Source of the DNA: JAJVID01 sp035275345
GTDB lineage: Bacteria; Acidobacteriota; Blastocatellia; RBC074
DNA: 64,000 nt
Direction: 5' to 3'
Assembly: GCA_035275345.1 (NCBI GenBank)
Contig: DATEMY010000594.1
Location: forward strand, 14,940 to 78,939
Of this stretch, positions 18,348 to 27,789 are shown in pieces; the first letter of the stretch is position 1; each line of letters starts with the position of its first letter. The position numbers and the translations under genes are program-made. The notes under the pieces are model-generated. The model worked only from the letters and a program-made list of their open reading frames with translations. It had not been told where the DNA came from and did not search any database.

Positions 18348-19868
18348 ATGATTTTCGGGAAGAGCGGACAAAATGAGCAAATCGGGTTTACGCGACGCGC
18401 GGCGTGGCTGATGACGGCGCATGTAATCGCCTTTGGACTCTCTTTCCTAGCGCCACTCTTGCTGGTGCGCTTGCTGAGTCAGACCGATTTCGGCGTTTAC
18501 AAGCAGGTCTTTCAGGTTTTGATCACCGTGATTTCGGCGCTCAACCTGCAAATGGCTTCTACCGCTTTTTACTTTATGCCCCGCGTCCCTGAGAAGAAAT
18601 TGGAGGTAACGATCAATGTGCTGGCGTTCTACGCGGCGGCCGGGTCAATGATAGCGGCGCTTTTCGTCCTGTACCCAGAATGCGCGCTGCTCGTTTTTAA
18701 GGGCGGGGAACTCGTGGCTTATATGCCGTTGCTCGGCGTCACGATACTGCTCTGGATGGTCTCATCGAACCTCGAGGTCATCCCCCTGGCGCTGGGTGAC
18801 GTCCGAAGCTCATCGGTCTTCATAGTGATCTCACAGCTGATGAAAACATTCTTGATGGTCAGCGCCGCGCTCAGCTTCCAGAGCGTCAGGGCCATCATCT
18901 GGGCAGCGGTGATTCAGGGAATTTTGCAGATCCTGTTTATGTTCGCCTACATCTGGCGACGATTCGGATCGCTGTGGGGAGCGTTCGACTGGCCGCTTTT
19001 TAAGGCGCAGGTCGCCAACGCCTTGCCGTTCGGAATCGGCAGTTTTACCCAAACCGCGCAAGCCGACTTGCATAACTTCGTAGTCTCGCGCTTCTTCGCG
19101 CCCGCCTCATTCGCTGTTTACTCCGTTGGTCTTTTTCAGCTGCCGCTGCTGGGACTGTTGACCACTTCATTCGGCAGCGCGTTGATTCCCGAAGTCTCGC
19201 AACTCGCGGCGGTGGGCGATCGACGGGGAATTATTCCAGTGTGGTTTAACGCTGTGCGAAAACTGGCGCTGGTGATTATTCCGGCATGCGCGCTGATGTT
19301 CGTGCTTCGATACGAGATCATACTCCTGTTGTTTACGAGCGCTTACGAAGCGGCGGTCCCGCTATTTGCGATCTATTTATTCAGCGCGCTGCTTCCGATG
19401 GCTTTGACCGGATCGCCGATCCGCGCGCATCAAGAATTCAAATTCTTCCATCTCAAACTCTATCTGGCTCTGTTGCCGGTGACCTTCGGCGCGCTTTACG
19501 TGGGCATTAAGACGGCCGGACTGCTCGGCGCGGTGGTGGCGCTTGTCGCGACCCAAACATTGGAGACGGCGATCGCGGTGACTGCCGTCGGACGACGACT
19601 GGGTTTTGTCGCGAGCGATCTGCGACATCTGGCGCCTGCGCTGAAATCGGTTCTGGCGGCGGGGGCTGCATCTCTCGCTGCTTTCGCAACAAAACTCCCG
19701 CTCGCGCAGACTCACGCTTTGATCAAGATAGTCGTCTGCGGCGCGGTGTTCGGTCTGATTTATGTATTCGCCGCTTATTCGCTGGGCGCCGTGACCTGCG
19801 CGGAGAAAGCGGAATTTCGCGCGACGCTGTCACGCCTGATACTTCTGGCGGCCGCGCGCGGTAACTGA
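18348..19868 (+). CDS. polysaccharide flippase (Wzx/MATE-like)
   Basis: 506 residues with about 14 hydrophobic helices from residue 15 onwards (AAWLMTAHVIAFGLSFLAPL, LLVRLLSQTDFGVYKQVFQV). The opening, with its LLSQTDFGVYKQ motif after helix 1, is characteristic of the polysaccharide_synt/Wzx family. Family members move lipid-linked repeat units across the inner membrane. It sits 6 bp after the export gene and 10 bp before the ligase/polymerase gene, completing a Wzx/Wzy-type pathway. Confidence 0.9.
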   Translation: MIFGKSGQNEQIGFTRRAAWLMTAHVIAFGLSFLAPLLLVRLLSQTDFGVYKQVFQVLITVISALNLQMASTAFYFMPRVPEKKLEVTINVLAFYAAAGSMIAALFVLYPECALLVFKGGELVAYMPLLGVTILLWMVSSNLEVIPLALGDVRSSSVFIVISQLMKTFLMVSAALSFQSVRAIIWAAVIQGILQILFMFAYIWRRFGSLWGAFDWPLFKAQVANALPFGIGSFTQTAQADLHNFVVSRFFAPASFAVYSVGLFQLPLLGLLTTSFGSALIPEVSQLAAVGDRRGIIPVWFNAVRKLALVIIPACALMFVLRYEIILLLFTSAYEAAVPLFAIYLFSALLPMALTGSPIRAHQEFKFFHLKLYLALLPVTFGALYVGIKTAGLLGAVVALVATQTLETAIAVTAVGRRLGFVASDLRHLAPALKSVLAAGAASLAAFATKLPLAQTHALIKIVVCGAVFGLIYVFAAYSLGAVTCAEKAEFRATLSRLILLAAARGN

Positions 19869-19878
19869 CGCAAACGTA

Positions 19879-21342
19879 ATGAGAATGCAATCGCACCAGC
19901 TCAATGCTTCAACAATGCCCGGAACGCTGATCAGGCCCCGGGCGGTGAGACCGGGGACCGTATCGCATCGGGGCGGAATCGGTCTTCCGTCGAGGACTGA
20001 GACCCTCGCGATTCGCGGTAAACACTGGCTGGCGTTCGCCGGTGTCTATCTATTCACGCTTCTGCTTTACGCGCGGCCCAATGACCTTTTCCCGGGGCTC
20101 GGCAGTTTCCCGCTGGTCAAGATTGTGGCGATCGGGGCTCTGATGGCTTACATCGCCTCGAAGGCCGCCTCTGGAGAAAGATTATCCGTTTGGACTAAAG
20201 AGATGACGATGCTTCTGGTCATCATGGCTCTTGGATTGATACTCGCGCCTGTCGCGGCGTCGCCATCCGACAGTCTGAACACGCTTTCCGATCCATTTCT
20301 CAAGACGGTGATCATCTTCATCCTGATGGTCAATCTGATCGATACGCGTCAGCGAATCTTTTCGATGTGGAAGCTGGTCGTGATCTGTGGCTCGGCGCTG
20401 GGACTGGACGCGATCAAGAGCTACGCGAGGGGAGAGTTCACCGCTCGAGGGGTGCGAATCGAGGGACTGGTTGGAGGAATGTTCGGCAATCCGAATGACC
20501 TGGCGACGGCGCTGGTTGTGCTGCTGCCTTTCGCGATCTTCCTGGCGCTATCCAGTAAAGGCGTCGCGCGCCTGTTCTATTTGGGTTGCGCCGCGATTAT
20601 GACCATCGCGACGCTGGTTACTTTCTCACGCGGCGGGTTTCTGGGGTTGATCGCGATGGGCGGAGTGTTGCTATGGAAGCTCGGGCGCGGGCGACGGTTC
20701 AGGACTTTACTCGCTTCCGCGCTGATCTGTGGAATTCTGTTCGTCGTTACGCCAGGCGGTTATGGAAGCCGGATCTCGACGATTTTTAACATCGAAGAGG
20801 ACGAGACTGGTTCCGCCCAGGAGCGGCGAGAGCTGATGGAACTGGCCGCCTCGATGGCCATCCGGCGCCCGATCGTGGGAGTCGGCATGGGAAATTTTCA
20901 CATCTACTCGATTCACGAAAAACAAGCGCACAACTCGTACCTTGAAATCGCAGCCGAGCTGGGCGTGATGGGACTGATCGCTTATTTGATCGTGATTCTG
21001 GCGCCCTTGCGCTCTCTCCGTCGTATCGAGCGCAAGACCAAGGCCATGGAATCAGAAAGCGATACCGAGATGTATCGTTTGAGCGTGTGTATTCAGGCTG
21101 CGCTGATCGCGTATATGGTTTGCAGCTTTTTCGCCTCGATTCAGTACCTCTGGTACCTCTACTACACCGCGGCTTATGCGGTGGCGCTCAGACAGATTCA
21201 CAAAGCGGAAGAACTGGAGAATGCGACGTCCCCGGGCGAGATTCTTAAGGCGCCAGCCTATTCCAAGCAAACCAGAGGAACGCTCTGGCAGTCGGTCTGG
21301 GATCGGACAGGGCGATCGGTTGTTCGAGTGAGAAACGGATGA
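19879..21342 (+). CDS. O-antigen ligase/Wzy-type polymerase family membrane protein
   Basis: 487 residues, about 10-12 membrane helices. The Wzy_C region includes GLVGGMFGNPNDLATALVVL, TFSRGGFLGL and the large periplasmic loop ending RRPIVGVGMGNFHIYSIHEK with the conserved His of KQAHNSYLEIAAELG. The R-G-G and H-N-S-Y-L motifs define the ligase/polymerase superfamily. It is probably the polymerase joining repeat units, since this cluster codes for no lipid A core. Weak ribosome binding site; a second ATG six bases into the gene (19885) is an alternative start. Confidence 0.9.
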   Translation: MRMQSHQLNASTMPGTLIRPRAVRPGTVSHRGGIGLPSRTETLAIRGKHWLAFAGVYLFTLLLYARPNDLFPGLGSFPLVKIVAIGALMAYIASKAASGERLSVWTKEMTMLLVIMALGLILAPVAASPSDSLNTLSDPFLKTVIIFILMVNLIDTRQRIFSMWKLVVICGSALGLDAIKSYARGEFTARGVRIEGLVGGMFGNPNDLATALVVLLPFAIFLALSSKGVARLFYLGCAAIMTIATLVTFSRGGFLGLIAMGGVLLWKLGRGRRFRTLLASALICGILFVVTPGGYGSRISTIFNIEEDETGSAQERRELMELAASMAIRRPIVGVGMGNFHIYSIHEKQAHNSYLEIAAELGVMGLIAYLIVILAPLRSLRRIERKTKAMESESDTEMYRLSVCIQAALIAYMVCSFFASIQYLWYLYYTAAYAVALRQIHKAEELENATSPGEILKAPAYSKQTRGTLWQSVWDRTGRSVVRVRNG

Positions 21343-21383
21343 CGGCAATCAGTAGTTAGAAGAAGGGAAGAGAGGGAGTAGTA

Positions 21384-22586
21384 ATGTTTATGAGTCCTCA
21401 AATCACACAAGACCTGATCTTTCAGATCGTCTTCATTGCGGTTATGGCGATGATAGCGTTCGTTTATGCGGGCTATCCGGCGTTGATCTTCGCGCTCAGC
21501 GTCGTTTTCAAGCGGCAGGTTCGGCGCGCTGACATAACGCCGCGCGTTTCGATCATCATCGCCGCATACAACGAAGAACGAGACATCGCAGCGAAGCTGG
21601 AAAACACGCTCGCGCTCGATTACCCGCGAGATCGGATGGAGATTGTCGTCGCGTCCGACTGTTCGACGGATCGGACTGATGAGATCGTCCGTCGCTTCGG
21701 CGAGGAGGGCGTAATCTTAAGCCGGCAGCCGGACCGCTTCGGAAAGACCGTCGCTCAACATCGAGCCGTCAAAGTTTCATCCGGTGAGATCCTGGTTTTC
21801 TCCGACGCGACGACGATGTACGAGCCGGATGCGTTAAGGAAAATCGTTCGAAGCTTCGCCGATCCGGAGGTGGGCTGTGTCGCAGGGCAGCTGGTTTACG
21901 TCGACGCGTCGTCTTCGGTCGTCGGCAAAGGGTGTCGCTCCTACTGGGGATACGAAAAATTTTTGAAAGCTTGCGAGAGCCGTATGGGCTCACTGATCGG
22001 CGTCAGTGGCTGTTTTTACGCCGTGCGGCGAATCTGTCATTCGCGGCTGGCTATCGATATGATCGATGATTTTGTGATCGCGATCGAAATCCACCTTCAA
22101 AATTTGCGCGCCGTTTATGAGCCGGAAGCGATCGCTGTGGAAGATACCAACCGTCGGTCCAAAGACGAGTTCAGGATGCGGGTACGTGTAATCAAACAAA
22201 CGATAAGCGCCTTGCTTCGTTACCGCCATGCGCTGAATCCCATTCGCCACAAGTTATTCGCTTTTCAGATGATTACGCACAAAGCGCTGCGTTATGCCGT
22301 GCCTTATCTATTGATCGCAGCGCTCGTCGCCAGCGGCCTGGCCAGCGACTCCGTCGCGTGGCTCCGGTTCGCATTCATCGCTCAGGTGGCCCTCTATGTC
22401 GCCGCGTTTGTCGGTTGGTTCGCGGAGCGTCTGAAGATCAAGCTCGGTCCGCTCGCGATCCCTTATTACTTCGTCCTCGTCAACGCCGCGTCATTAGTCG
22501 CGTTTTTGAAAGTTGTATACGGCGAACCATACATCGTGTGGGAAACGGTTCGCGAAACGCATGGCGTCACTCAGAGAAGGAAGTAA
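21384..22586 (+). CDS. membrane glycosyltransferase family 2
   Basis: 400 residues. An N-terminal helix (IVFIAVMAMIAFVYAGYPAL) precedes the GT2 domain at about residues 50-285: RVSIIIAAYNEERDI, the nucleotide-sugar Asp pair in ASDCSTDRTD, FSDATTMYEPDAL and the acceptor motif ISGCFYAVRR. A D-D-F-V-I acidic site follows, and EFRMRVRVIKQ stands in place of Q-x-x-R-W. Two to three C-terminal helices follow. The architecture is that of processive or polyprenyl-linked GT2 enzymes such as cellulose-synthase relatives. An RBS-like GGAGTAGT lies before the ATG. It is translationally close to the next glycosyltransferase, whose ATG follows the stop directly. Confidence 0.9.
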   Translation: MFMSPQITQDLIFQIVFIAVMAMIAFVYAGYPALIFALSVVFKRQVRRADITPRVSIIIAAYNEERDIAAKLENTLALDYPRDRMEIVVASDCSTDRTDEIVRRFGEEGVILSRQPDRFGKTVAQHRAVKVSSGEILVFSDATTMYEPDALRKIVRSFADPEVGCVAGQLVYVDASSSVVGKGCRSYWGYEKFLKACESRMGSLIGVSGCFYAVRRICHSRLAIDMIDDFVIAIEIHLQNLRAVYEPEAIAVEDTNRRSKDEFRMRVRVIKQTISALLRYRHALNPIRHKLFAFQMITHKALRYAVPYLLIAALVASGLASDSVAWLRFAFIAQVALYVAAFVGWFAERLKIKLGPLAIPYYFVLVNAASLVAFLKVVYGEPYIVWETVRETHGVTQRRK

Positions 22587-23897
22587 ATGACAGACGGAAT
22601 CATAACCATCGAAAAAGATCCGCGGATCATAGCCGCCGACTTTACATCAGAGACTGAAATCATCGAGAAGGCGCTGCTTCCCGATGCCGCCGACGCGTTG
22701 CGCGGAAGAGATATGCTCTGCTTCAGCCATGACTGGAGCGGCGATCCCTTGTCGAAGACGCATTTGATGCGATTGATGGCGCGCGACAACCGTGTTCTCT
22801 GGGTTAATTCCATCGGCTATCGCACGCCGACGGCGTCAAAGGCCGATTTAAGTAGAGCCCTTAAGAAGTTGTTGGCGGCGGCGAATCCGTTGCGCGAAGT
22901 CGAACCAAACATGTTTACGCTCAACCCGCTGGTTATCCCCGCTTACGGCAATCCCGGCGTGCGAGCGTTCAACCGACGATTTCTGCGCTGGCAGGTCAGG
23001 CGCGCCATGCGACAGCTCGAGTTTGACCGGGTAATAAATTGGGTCTTCAACCCGGCGGCTTCCGTGATCGCCGGCGAATTGGGGGAAGAAACCGTCATTT
23101 ACTACTGCGTCGATGAATACACTGCGTTTACCGGGGTGGATTCCGATTCGCTGGCTGAGTTGGAACGACAATTGATGATGCGCTCCGACCTTGTCATCGT
23201 CTCAGCCGACCGTCTTTATCGATCCAAAGCGCCGTTCAACCCGCGGACAGCGCTCGTCAGGCACGGCGTGGATTATTCGCACTTCAGCCGAGCGCTCGAC
23301 CACCGGACGAACGTGCCCGATGAGATCGCCCGTCTTCCTCGCCCGGTGATCGGCTTCTTCGGACTGATCGCCGATTGGGTGGATGTGGAGTTGATCGCGA
23401 GCGTGGCGGAGCGTTTTTCTACGGGGTCGCTGGCGCTGCTGGGCAAAGTAACAACGGACATTTCAATGCTCGAGCGGGCGCCCAATGTTCATTTGTTGGG
23501 ACGTAAGCATTACAGCGAGCTGCCGGCGTTTTGTAAGGGGTTTGATGTGGCGTTGATGCCGTTTCGCATCAATGAGCTGACATTGAACGCGAATCCGCTC
23601 AAGGCCCGCGAATATCTTGCGGCCGGCTTACCGGTGGTTTCGACCGCGATCCCCGAAGTCGAGGCGCTAGGTCTTTGTCGAATCGGAGTAGATCGAGAAA
23701 GTTTCCTGTTCGAGGTCGAGCAGTCCCTGCTCGACCCTGGACCCAAAGTGGAGCGAAGCGAGTCGGTTCGTGGCGAAAGTTGGGAGACGCGAGTCGATGA
23801 AATACGGAGCCACCTCGCCAGATTGTTTGATGATGAAGAGTGGTTCGAGAACGGAAAATGCTGGAAGACTGATTATCTCGATTGTGGAAGTAATTGA
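22587..23897 (+). CDS. glycosyltransferase family 1/4 (GT-B fold)
   Basis: 436 residues; the ATG follows the previous gene's TAA without a gap. The N-terminal half contains DMLCFSHDWSGDPLSKTHLM and RVLWVNSIGYRTP, an opening common in EPS GT-B enzymes. The C-terminal half has RPVIGFFGLIADWVDVELIA, then LLGKVTTDISMLERAPNVHL, and a donor-binding site (DVALMPFRINELTLNANPLK, YLAAGLPVVSTAIPEVEAL) close to the E-x-x-x-x-G-x-P signature. It probably adds one sugar of the repeat unit at the cytoplasmic membrane. No membrane helix was seen. Confidence 0.88.
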   Translation: MTDGIITIEKDPRIIAADFTSETEIIEKALLPDAADALRGRDMLCFSHDWSGDPLSKTHLMRLMARDNRVLWVNSIGYRTPTASKADLSRALKKLLAAANPLREVEPNMFTLNPLVIPAYGNPGVRAFNRRFLRWQVRRAMRQLEFDRVINWVFNPAASVIAGELGEETVIYYCVDEYTAFTGVDSDSLAELERQLMMRSDLVIVSADRLYRSKAPFNPRTALVRHGVDYSHFSRALDHRTNVPDEIARLPRPVIGFFGLIADWVDVELIASVAERFSTGSLALLGKVTTDISMLERAPNVHLLGRKHYSELPAFCKGFDVALMPFRINELTLNANPLKAREYLAAGLPVVSTAIPEVEALGLCRIGVDRESFLFEVEQSLLDPGPKVERSESVRGESWETRVDEIRSHLARLFDDEEWFENGKCWKTDYLDCGSN

Positions 23898-23910
23898 AGA
23901 GAGGTAATTC

Positions 23911-25656
23911 ATGAAAAGATATGAAACACTCAAAGTGATAGCATCCATTATATTCGCGATCTGTCTTTGCGGCTCCTTAAATGGTTGTTATCAGCGGCCG
24001 GTTTCTGCGCAGTTCGACATCGATATCATTGAATCTGTAATGAATCGCGAGCGACCATCGTCACTCGCTCCCGGTGATCCGGAACTCCCGCGCGTCAGTC
24101 TGGATACGACTTATATTGCGCCCTCCGGGAAAACCATCAATGTCGCGGCGGGCAGCGATGTTCAAAAAGCTATCGACCAGGCGACGCCCGGCGATGTGAT
24201 CATGCTCCAGGCGGGCGCAACCTTCACCGGCAATTTCAAACTGCCGAACAAGAGCGGGACGGGCAAAAGCGGCTCGAGCTGGGTCGTCATCCGCACATCG
24301 GCGTCGGACGCGAGTCTTCCGGCTCCTGGCGCGCGGATCACACCGCAGTTCAGCTATGTGATGGCGAGACTGATCAGTCCGAATTCCAATCCAGTCGCTC
24401 AAACGGAAGCCGGCGCGCATCACTATCGTTTCATCGGAATCGAATTCGGCGTCGCGCCTGGTCAGAATATCTACAATATCATCAATTTCGATGCGGAACA
24501 GAAATCTCTCGCCACAATCCCGCATGACCTGATCATCGATCGTTGTTATATACACGGAAATGATAAGGGAAATGTCTCACGTGGAATTGCGCTCAACTGC
24601 GCGCGCGCGGCGGTGATCGATTCGTATATCTCCAATTGCCACGGCGAGGGATTCGATACGCAGGCGATCGCCGGTTGGAACGGCGCCGGCCCTTTCAAGA
24701 TCGTCAATAATTATCTCGAAGGAGCCGGCGAAAACTTCATGCTCGGAGGCGCCGACCCCGCGATCAAAGACCTCATCCCATCGGACATAGAGTTCCGATT
24801 GAATCACGTTTACAAGCCGCTTTCGTGGAAGAAAGGCGATCCGACTTACGCGGGGATCCCGTGGACGATCAAGAACCTGTTCGAGCTGAAGAATGCGCAA
24901 CGCGTATTGATTGATCGCAACATGTTCGAGAACAACTGGGCGGACGCGCAGAATGGCTTTGCGATTCTCTTCACGCCGCGCAACCAGAATGGCCGTTCAC
25001 CCTGGTCGGTGGTTCAGGACGTGACCTTTACCAATAATATCGTGCGGCATTCCGGCGGCGCCTTCAACATCGCCGGGCCGGACAATGAGGCGGGGAAGAG
25101 TCTTCCATCCCAGCGGATACTGATAAAGAACAACCTCATCGACGACATAGATGGCGTGAAGTGGGGCAGCGTGAATCATGGCCCGGCGGATAGCAGGTTT
25201 ATTCAAATCGTCGGCGGGCCGCTCAATATAACGGTTGATCACAACACTATTTTCCATACCGGCAGCTTGATCGTCGCTGATGTGGCGCCGAGTCCGGGCT
25301 TTGTCTTTCGTAATAACTTCGCGCCCCACAACAAGTACGGCGTGATGGGCAGCGACCGCGCTCCCGGCGTTGATACGCTCGATTTCTATTTCCCCGGCCA
25401 TATTTTCAGTAAAAACGTTATCACGGGAGCTCAAAGCCGGAATTATCCGAAAGATAATTTCTATCCGGATTCACTTGAAAAAGTGGGCTTCGTAGATCGC
25501 GCGAAGGGAAATTACCGGCTGACGGCCGGCAGCTCGTACCGAAAAGCCGGTACGGATGGCAAAGACATCGGATGCGACTTCGATTCATTGGTCGATCAGC
25601 AGGTTACTTCGTCGTCCGTTCAGGCCGCGTCAGGCGGCGGAACAGTGAGGAGATGA
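23911..25656 (+). CDS. beta-helix lipoprotein of the EPS cluster
   Basis: 581 residues. The N-terminal signal ends in a lipobox (LCGSLNGC, Cys about residue 27), predicting a lipid-anchored envelope protein. The body is a right-handed parallel beta-helix: GSDVQKAIDQATPGDVIMLQ opens the fold, and coils such as IVNNYLEGAG, VTFTNNIVRH and IKNNLIDDID recur to about residue 470. The C-terminal part reads KGNYRLTAGSSYRKAGTDGK, like the end cap of other secreted beta-helix proteins. It resembles alginate-epimerase or polysaccharide-lyase folds, but catalytic residues cannot be assigned. Being inside the EPS operon it may edit or trim the polymer in the periplasm. Second of two beta-helix proteins linked to EPS genes here. 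Confidence 0.85.
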   Translation: MKRYETLKVIASIIFAICLCGSLNGCYQRPVSAQFDIDIIESVMNRERPSSLAPGDPELPRVSLDTTYIAPSGKTINVAAGSDVQKAIDQATPGDVIMLQAGATFTGNFKLPNKSGTGKSGSSWVVIRTSASDASLPAPGARITPQFSYVMARLISPNSNPVAQTEAGAHHYRFIGIEFGVAPGQNIYNIINFDAEQKSLATIPHDLIIDRCYIHGNDKGNVSRGIALNCARAAVIDSYISNCHGEGFDTQAIAGWNGAGPFKIVNNYLEGAGENFMLGGADPAIKDLIPSDIEFRLNHVYKPLSWKKGDPTYAGIPWTIKNLFELKNAQRVLIDRNMFENNWADAQNGFAILFTPRNQNGRSPWSVVQDVTFTNNIVRHSGGAFNIAGPDNEAGKSLPSQRILIKNNLIDDIDGVKWGSVNHGPADSRFIQIVGGPLNITVDHNTIFHTGSLIVADVAPSPGFVFRNNFAPHNKYGVMGSDRAPGVDTLDFYFPGHIFSKNVITGAQSRNYPKDNFYPDSLEKVGFVDRAKGNYRLTAGSSYRKAGTDGKDIGCDFDSLVDQQVTSSSVQAASGGGTVRR

Positions 25657-25663
25657 AATTCTG

Positions 25664-26908
25664 ATGCGTTCATGCGAGCCGAGTTATTTCGAAAAACTTA
25701 AATGGTCGCTCCCGTGGCTGAGTCGCTATCCGATTTGGCGAGCCGGGGAATTAACGCGCAGGACGTTTGGCGCAATATCCGTCGCGGGGGCTGCGCATCT
25801 CATTCTGGTTGTCGCGAATCACTTCGAGCCGGCATGGGATGAGAAATACGGCATGGTTGATTTGGCGACTCAGCTATCGCGCGTAGAGGAATGGTGTGAT
25901 CAGGCGCGCGCAATAGGCATGGCGGCGCGCGATTCTGATGGGACGCCGTTCCGCCACACATACTTCTATCCGGGTGAGCAGTACCACCGGCCGTTGCTGG
26001 ATCGATTGGCGAAACTCGAGGCCGACGGCTTTGGAGAAGTTGAGATCCACCTGCATCACGGAATGGAGCGGCCGGACACGGCCGAGAATTTGCAGCGATC
26101 GTTGGAAGAGTTTCGCGACACTCTTGCGGAAGAGCATCAGTGCCTTTCGCGGCTAGATGGGGAAGGGCAGCCGCGATATGCGTTCGTGCACGGCAATCTG
26201 GCGCTCGCCAATTCAATGGGCGGGCGTTGCTGCGGTGTGGATTCCGAGATGCGCATTCTGGCCGACACCGGATGTTACGCCGATCTGACTCTGCCCGCGG
26301 CGCCGTTGCAGCCACAGACGCCGCGAATAAATGCGCTGTATCAATGCGGTCGCCCGCTTAACGAACGCATGCCGCATTGGACTGGAAAAAATCTGCGGGT
26401 CGGCGCAGAAGTAACGCTACCGATATTGTTGACCGGGCCTCTGGTTTTCGATTGGAGCCGGAGGCGGAGCGGGTTGCCCGCGCCGAGAATTGACGACGGC
26501 GTTGTTAAGACAGGTTATCCGATCACCCCGATGCGGCTGCGCCGCTGGCGTGGAGCGGGCATTTCAGTCTCAGGGCGACCGGAGTGGATTTTCATCAAAC
26601 TTTATTGCCACGGATTTTTCACGAATGATCAGGCCGTAACCATCGGCGAGCCGGCTCTACGGTTTTTGCAAGAGACGCTTGAACAAGTGGACCGCGACGG
26701 GCGATTAAAGGTGCATTTCGCCACGGCGCGAGAGGCGTTCAATATCGCTCTCGCCGCCGTCGATGGACGCAGCGGTGAGCCGAATCAATATCGCAATTAT
26801 CGGTTGCGTCCGATCAGGCGGACGTCTGCGCCACAGCCCCGAAATAAGCATCGCGATACGAATGTCGAGGCGATGCGCCGAGAAGGAGAGTATGAGCGCT
26901 GTATATAA
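25664..26908 (+). CDS. glycoside hydrolase/deacetylase-fold protein of EPS cluster
   Basis: 414 residues. Near the start HLILVVANHFEPAWDE supplies an early conserved stretch. HTYFYPGEQYHRPLLDRLAK and EVEIHLHHG follow; the latter resembles the metal-binding His motif of NodB-type polysaccharide deacetylases. Later motifs RYAFVHGNLALANS and CGVDSEMRILADTGCYAD are conserved-looking, as is the HGFFTNDQ segment near the end. An enzyme acting on the polysaccharide (deacetylation or hydrolysis) is inferred from these His-rich motifs and the location. No signal peptide is visible, so it may act in the cytoplasm or on a lipid-linked intermediate. Its end overlaps the following methyltransferase start by 17 bases. 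Confidence 0.6.
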   Translation: MRSCEPSYFEKLKWSLPWLSRYPIWRAGELTRRTFGAISVAGAAHLILVVANHFEPAWDEKYGMVDLATQLSRVEEWCDQARAIGMAARDSDGTPFRHTYFYPGEQYHRPLLDRLAKLEADGFGEVEIHLHHGMERPDTAENLQRSLEEFRDTLAEEHQCLSRLDGEGQPRYAFVHGNLALANSMGGRCCGVDSEMRILADTGCYADLTLPAAPLQPQTPRINALYQCGRPLNERMPHWTGKNLRVGAEVTLPILLTGPLVFDWSRRRSGLPAPRIDDGVVKTGYPITPMRLRRWRGAGISVSGRPEWIFIKLYCHGFFTNDQAVTIGEPALRFLQETLEQVDRDGRLKVHFATAREAFNIALAAVDGRSGEPNQYRNYRLRPIRRTSAPQPRNKHRDTNVEAMRREGEYERCI

Positions 26909-27716
26909 CTATGATGGGATTACGACGCGTCTCGCCTCAACGGATGGCGGGAGCGAATCGAGCAGGATGGCAATGTCGGTTTATCGTAACGCGCCGCAGG
27001 AGCAGGATCGCGTAAGCGATTTAATGGGCGTCATTCCAGATGGGCTGGCTTCAGTTCTGGACGTCGGCGCGCGCGACGGCTATCTCTCGCGACTGCTGGC
27101 CGGGCGTTTCGCTTCGGTTACGGCGCTGGATTTGGAAAGTCCCGCGATCTCTCACGATCGGATCACCTGCGTTAAAGGCGACGTCACGCGCCTGGAATTC
27201 CCCGACAACTCATTCGACGTGGTCGTTTGCGCGGAGGTGCTTGAACATATTCCACCCGAAGGACTGGAACTGGCGTGTAGTGAATTGAGCCGTGTCGCCG
27301 GTTCCCACGTCGTGATCGGGACTCCTTACCGTCAGGACATTCGTGTTGGTCGAACAACCTGTCAGGCCTGTGGCCGTAAAAATCCGCCCTGGGGACACGT
27401 TAACGTTTTTGATGAGAGGCGACTTGAGAGGCTCTTTCGTCCCCTTCAACACGTCAGCACGACGTTCGCCGGCTCCAACCGTTTTCGAACGAATGCGATT
27501 GCCGCCTGGTTGATGGACCTCGGCGGCAATCCGTGGGGAAGTTACGATCAAGAAGAAGCCTGTATTTATTGCGGGAGCCAGATCGAAATGCCCGCCGAAC
27601 GAAGTTTCATACAAAAGCTCAGTTCGAGATTGGCATATTTAATAAACGCCGCGCAGTCATATTTTGTCTCCTCCAGACCCAGTTGGATTCATATGGTCTT
27701 CAATAAACGACAATAG
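26892..27716 (+). CDS. SAM-dependent methyltransferase with zinc-ribbon-like cysteines
   Basis: 274 residues from ATG 26892, selected because AAGGAGAGT precedes it and the upstream part of the frame (from 26763) overlaps the preceding gene out of phase. Methyltransf_11-type motifs: SVLDVGARDGYLSRLLAGRF (motif I), VTALDLES, and DNSFDVVVCAEVLEHIPPEG (post-II). C-terminal to this core are two Cys pairs, CQAC (near residue 152) and CIYC (near residue 222), about 70 residues apart, which could bind one zinc ion. It probably methylates a sugar or lipid-linked glycan in the EPS pathway (inference). Confidence 0.85.
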   Translation: MSAVYNYDGITTRLASTDGGSESSRMAMSVYRNAPQEQDRVSDLMGVIPDGLASVLDVGARDGYLSRLLAGRFASVTALDLESPAISHDRITCVKGDVTRLEFPDNSFDVVVCAEVLEHIPPEGLELACSELSRVAGSHVVIGTPYRQDIRVGRTTCQACGRKNPPWGHVNVFDERRLERLFRPLQHVSTTFAGSNRFRTNAIAAWLMDLGGNPWGSYDQEEACIYCGSQIEMPAERSFIQKLSSRLAYLINAAQSYFVSSRPSWIHMVFNKRQ

Positions 27717-27789
27717 TTTCTTACTGACTGTAAACGAAGAAAAGGTCATAGCATAAAAGCGCGACTCTGATCGATAGCGCGCATTAAAT

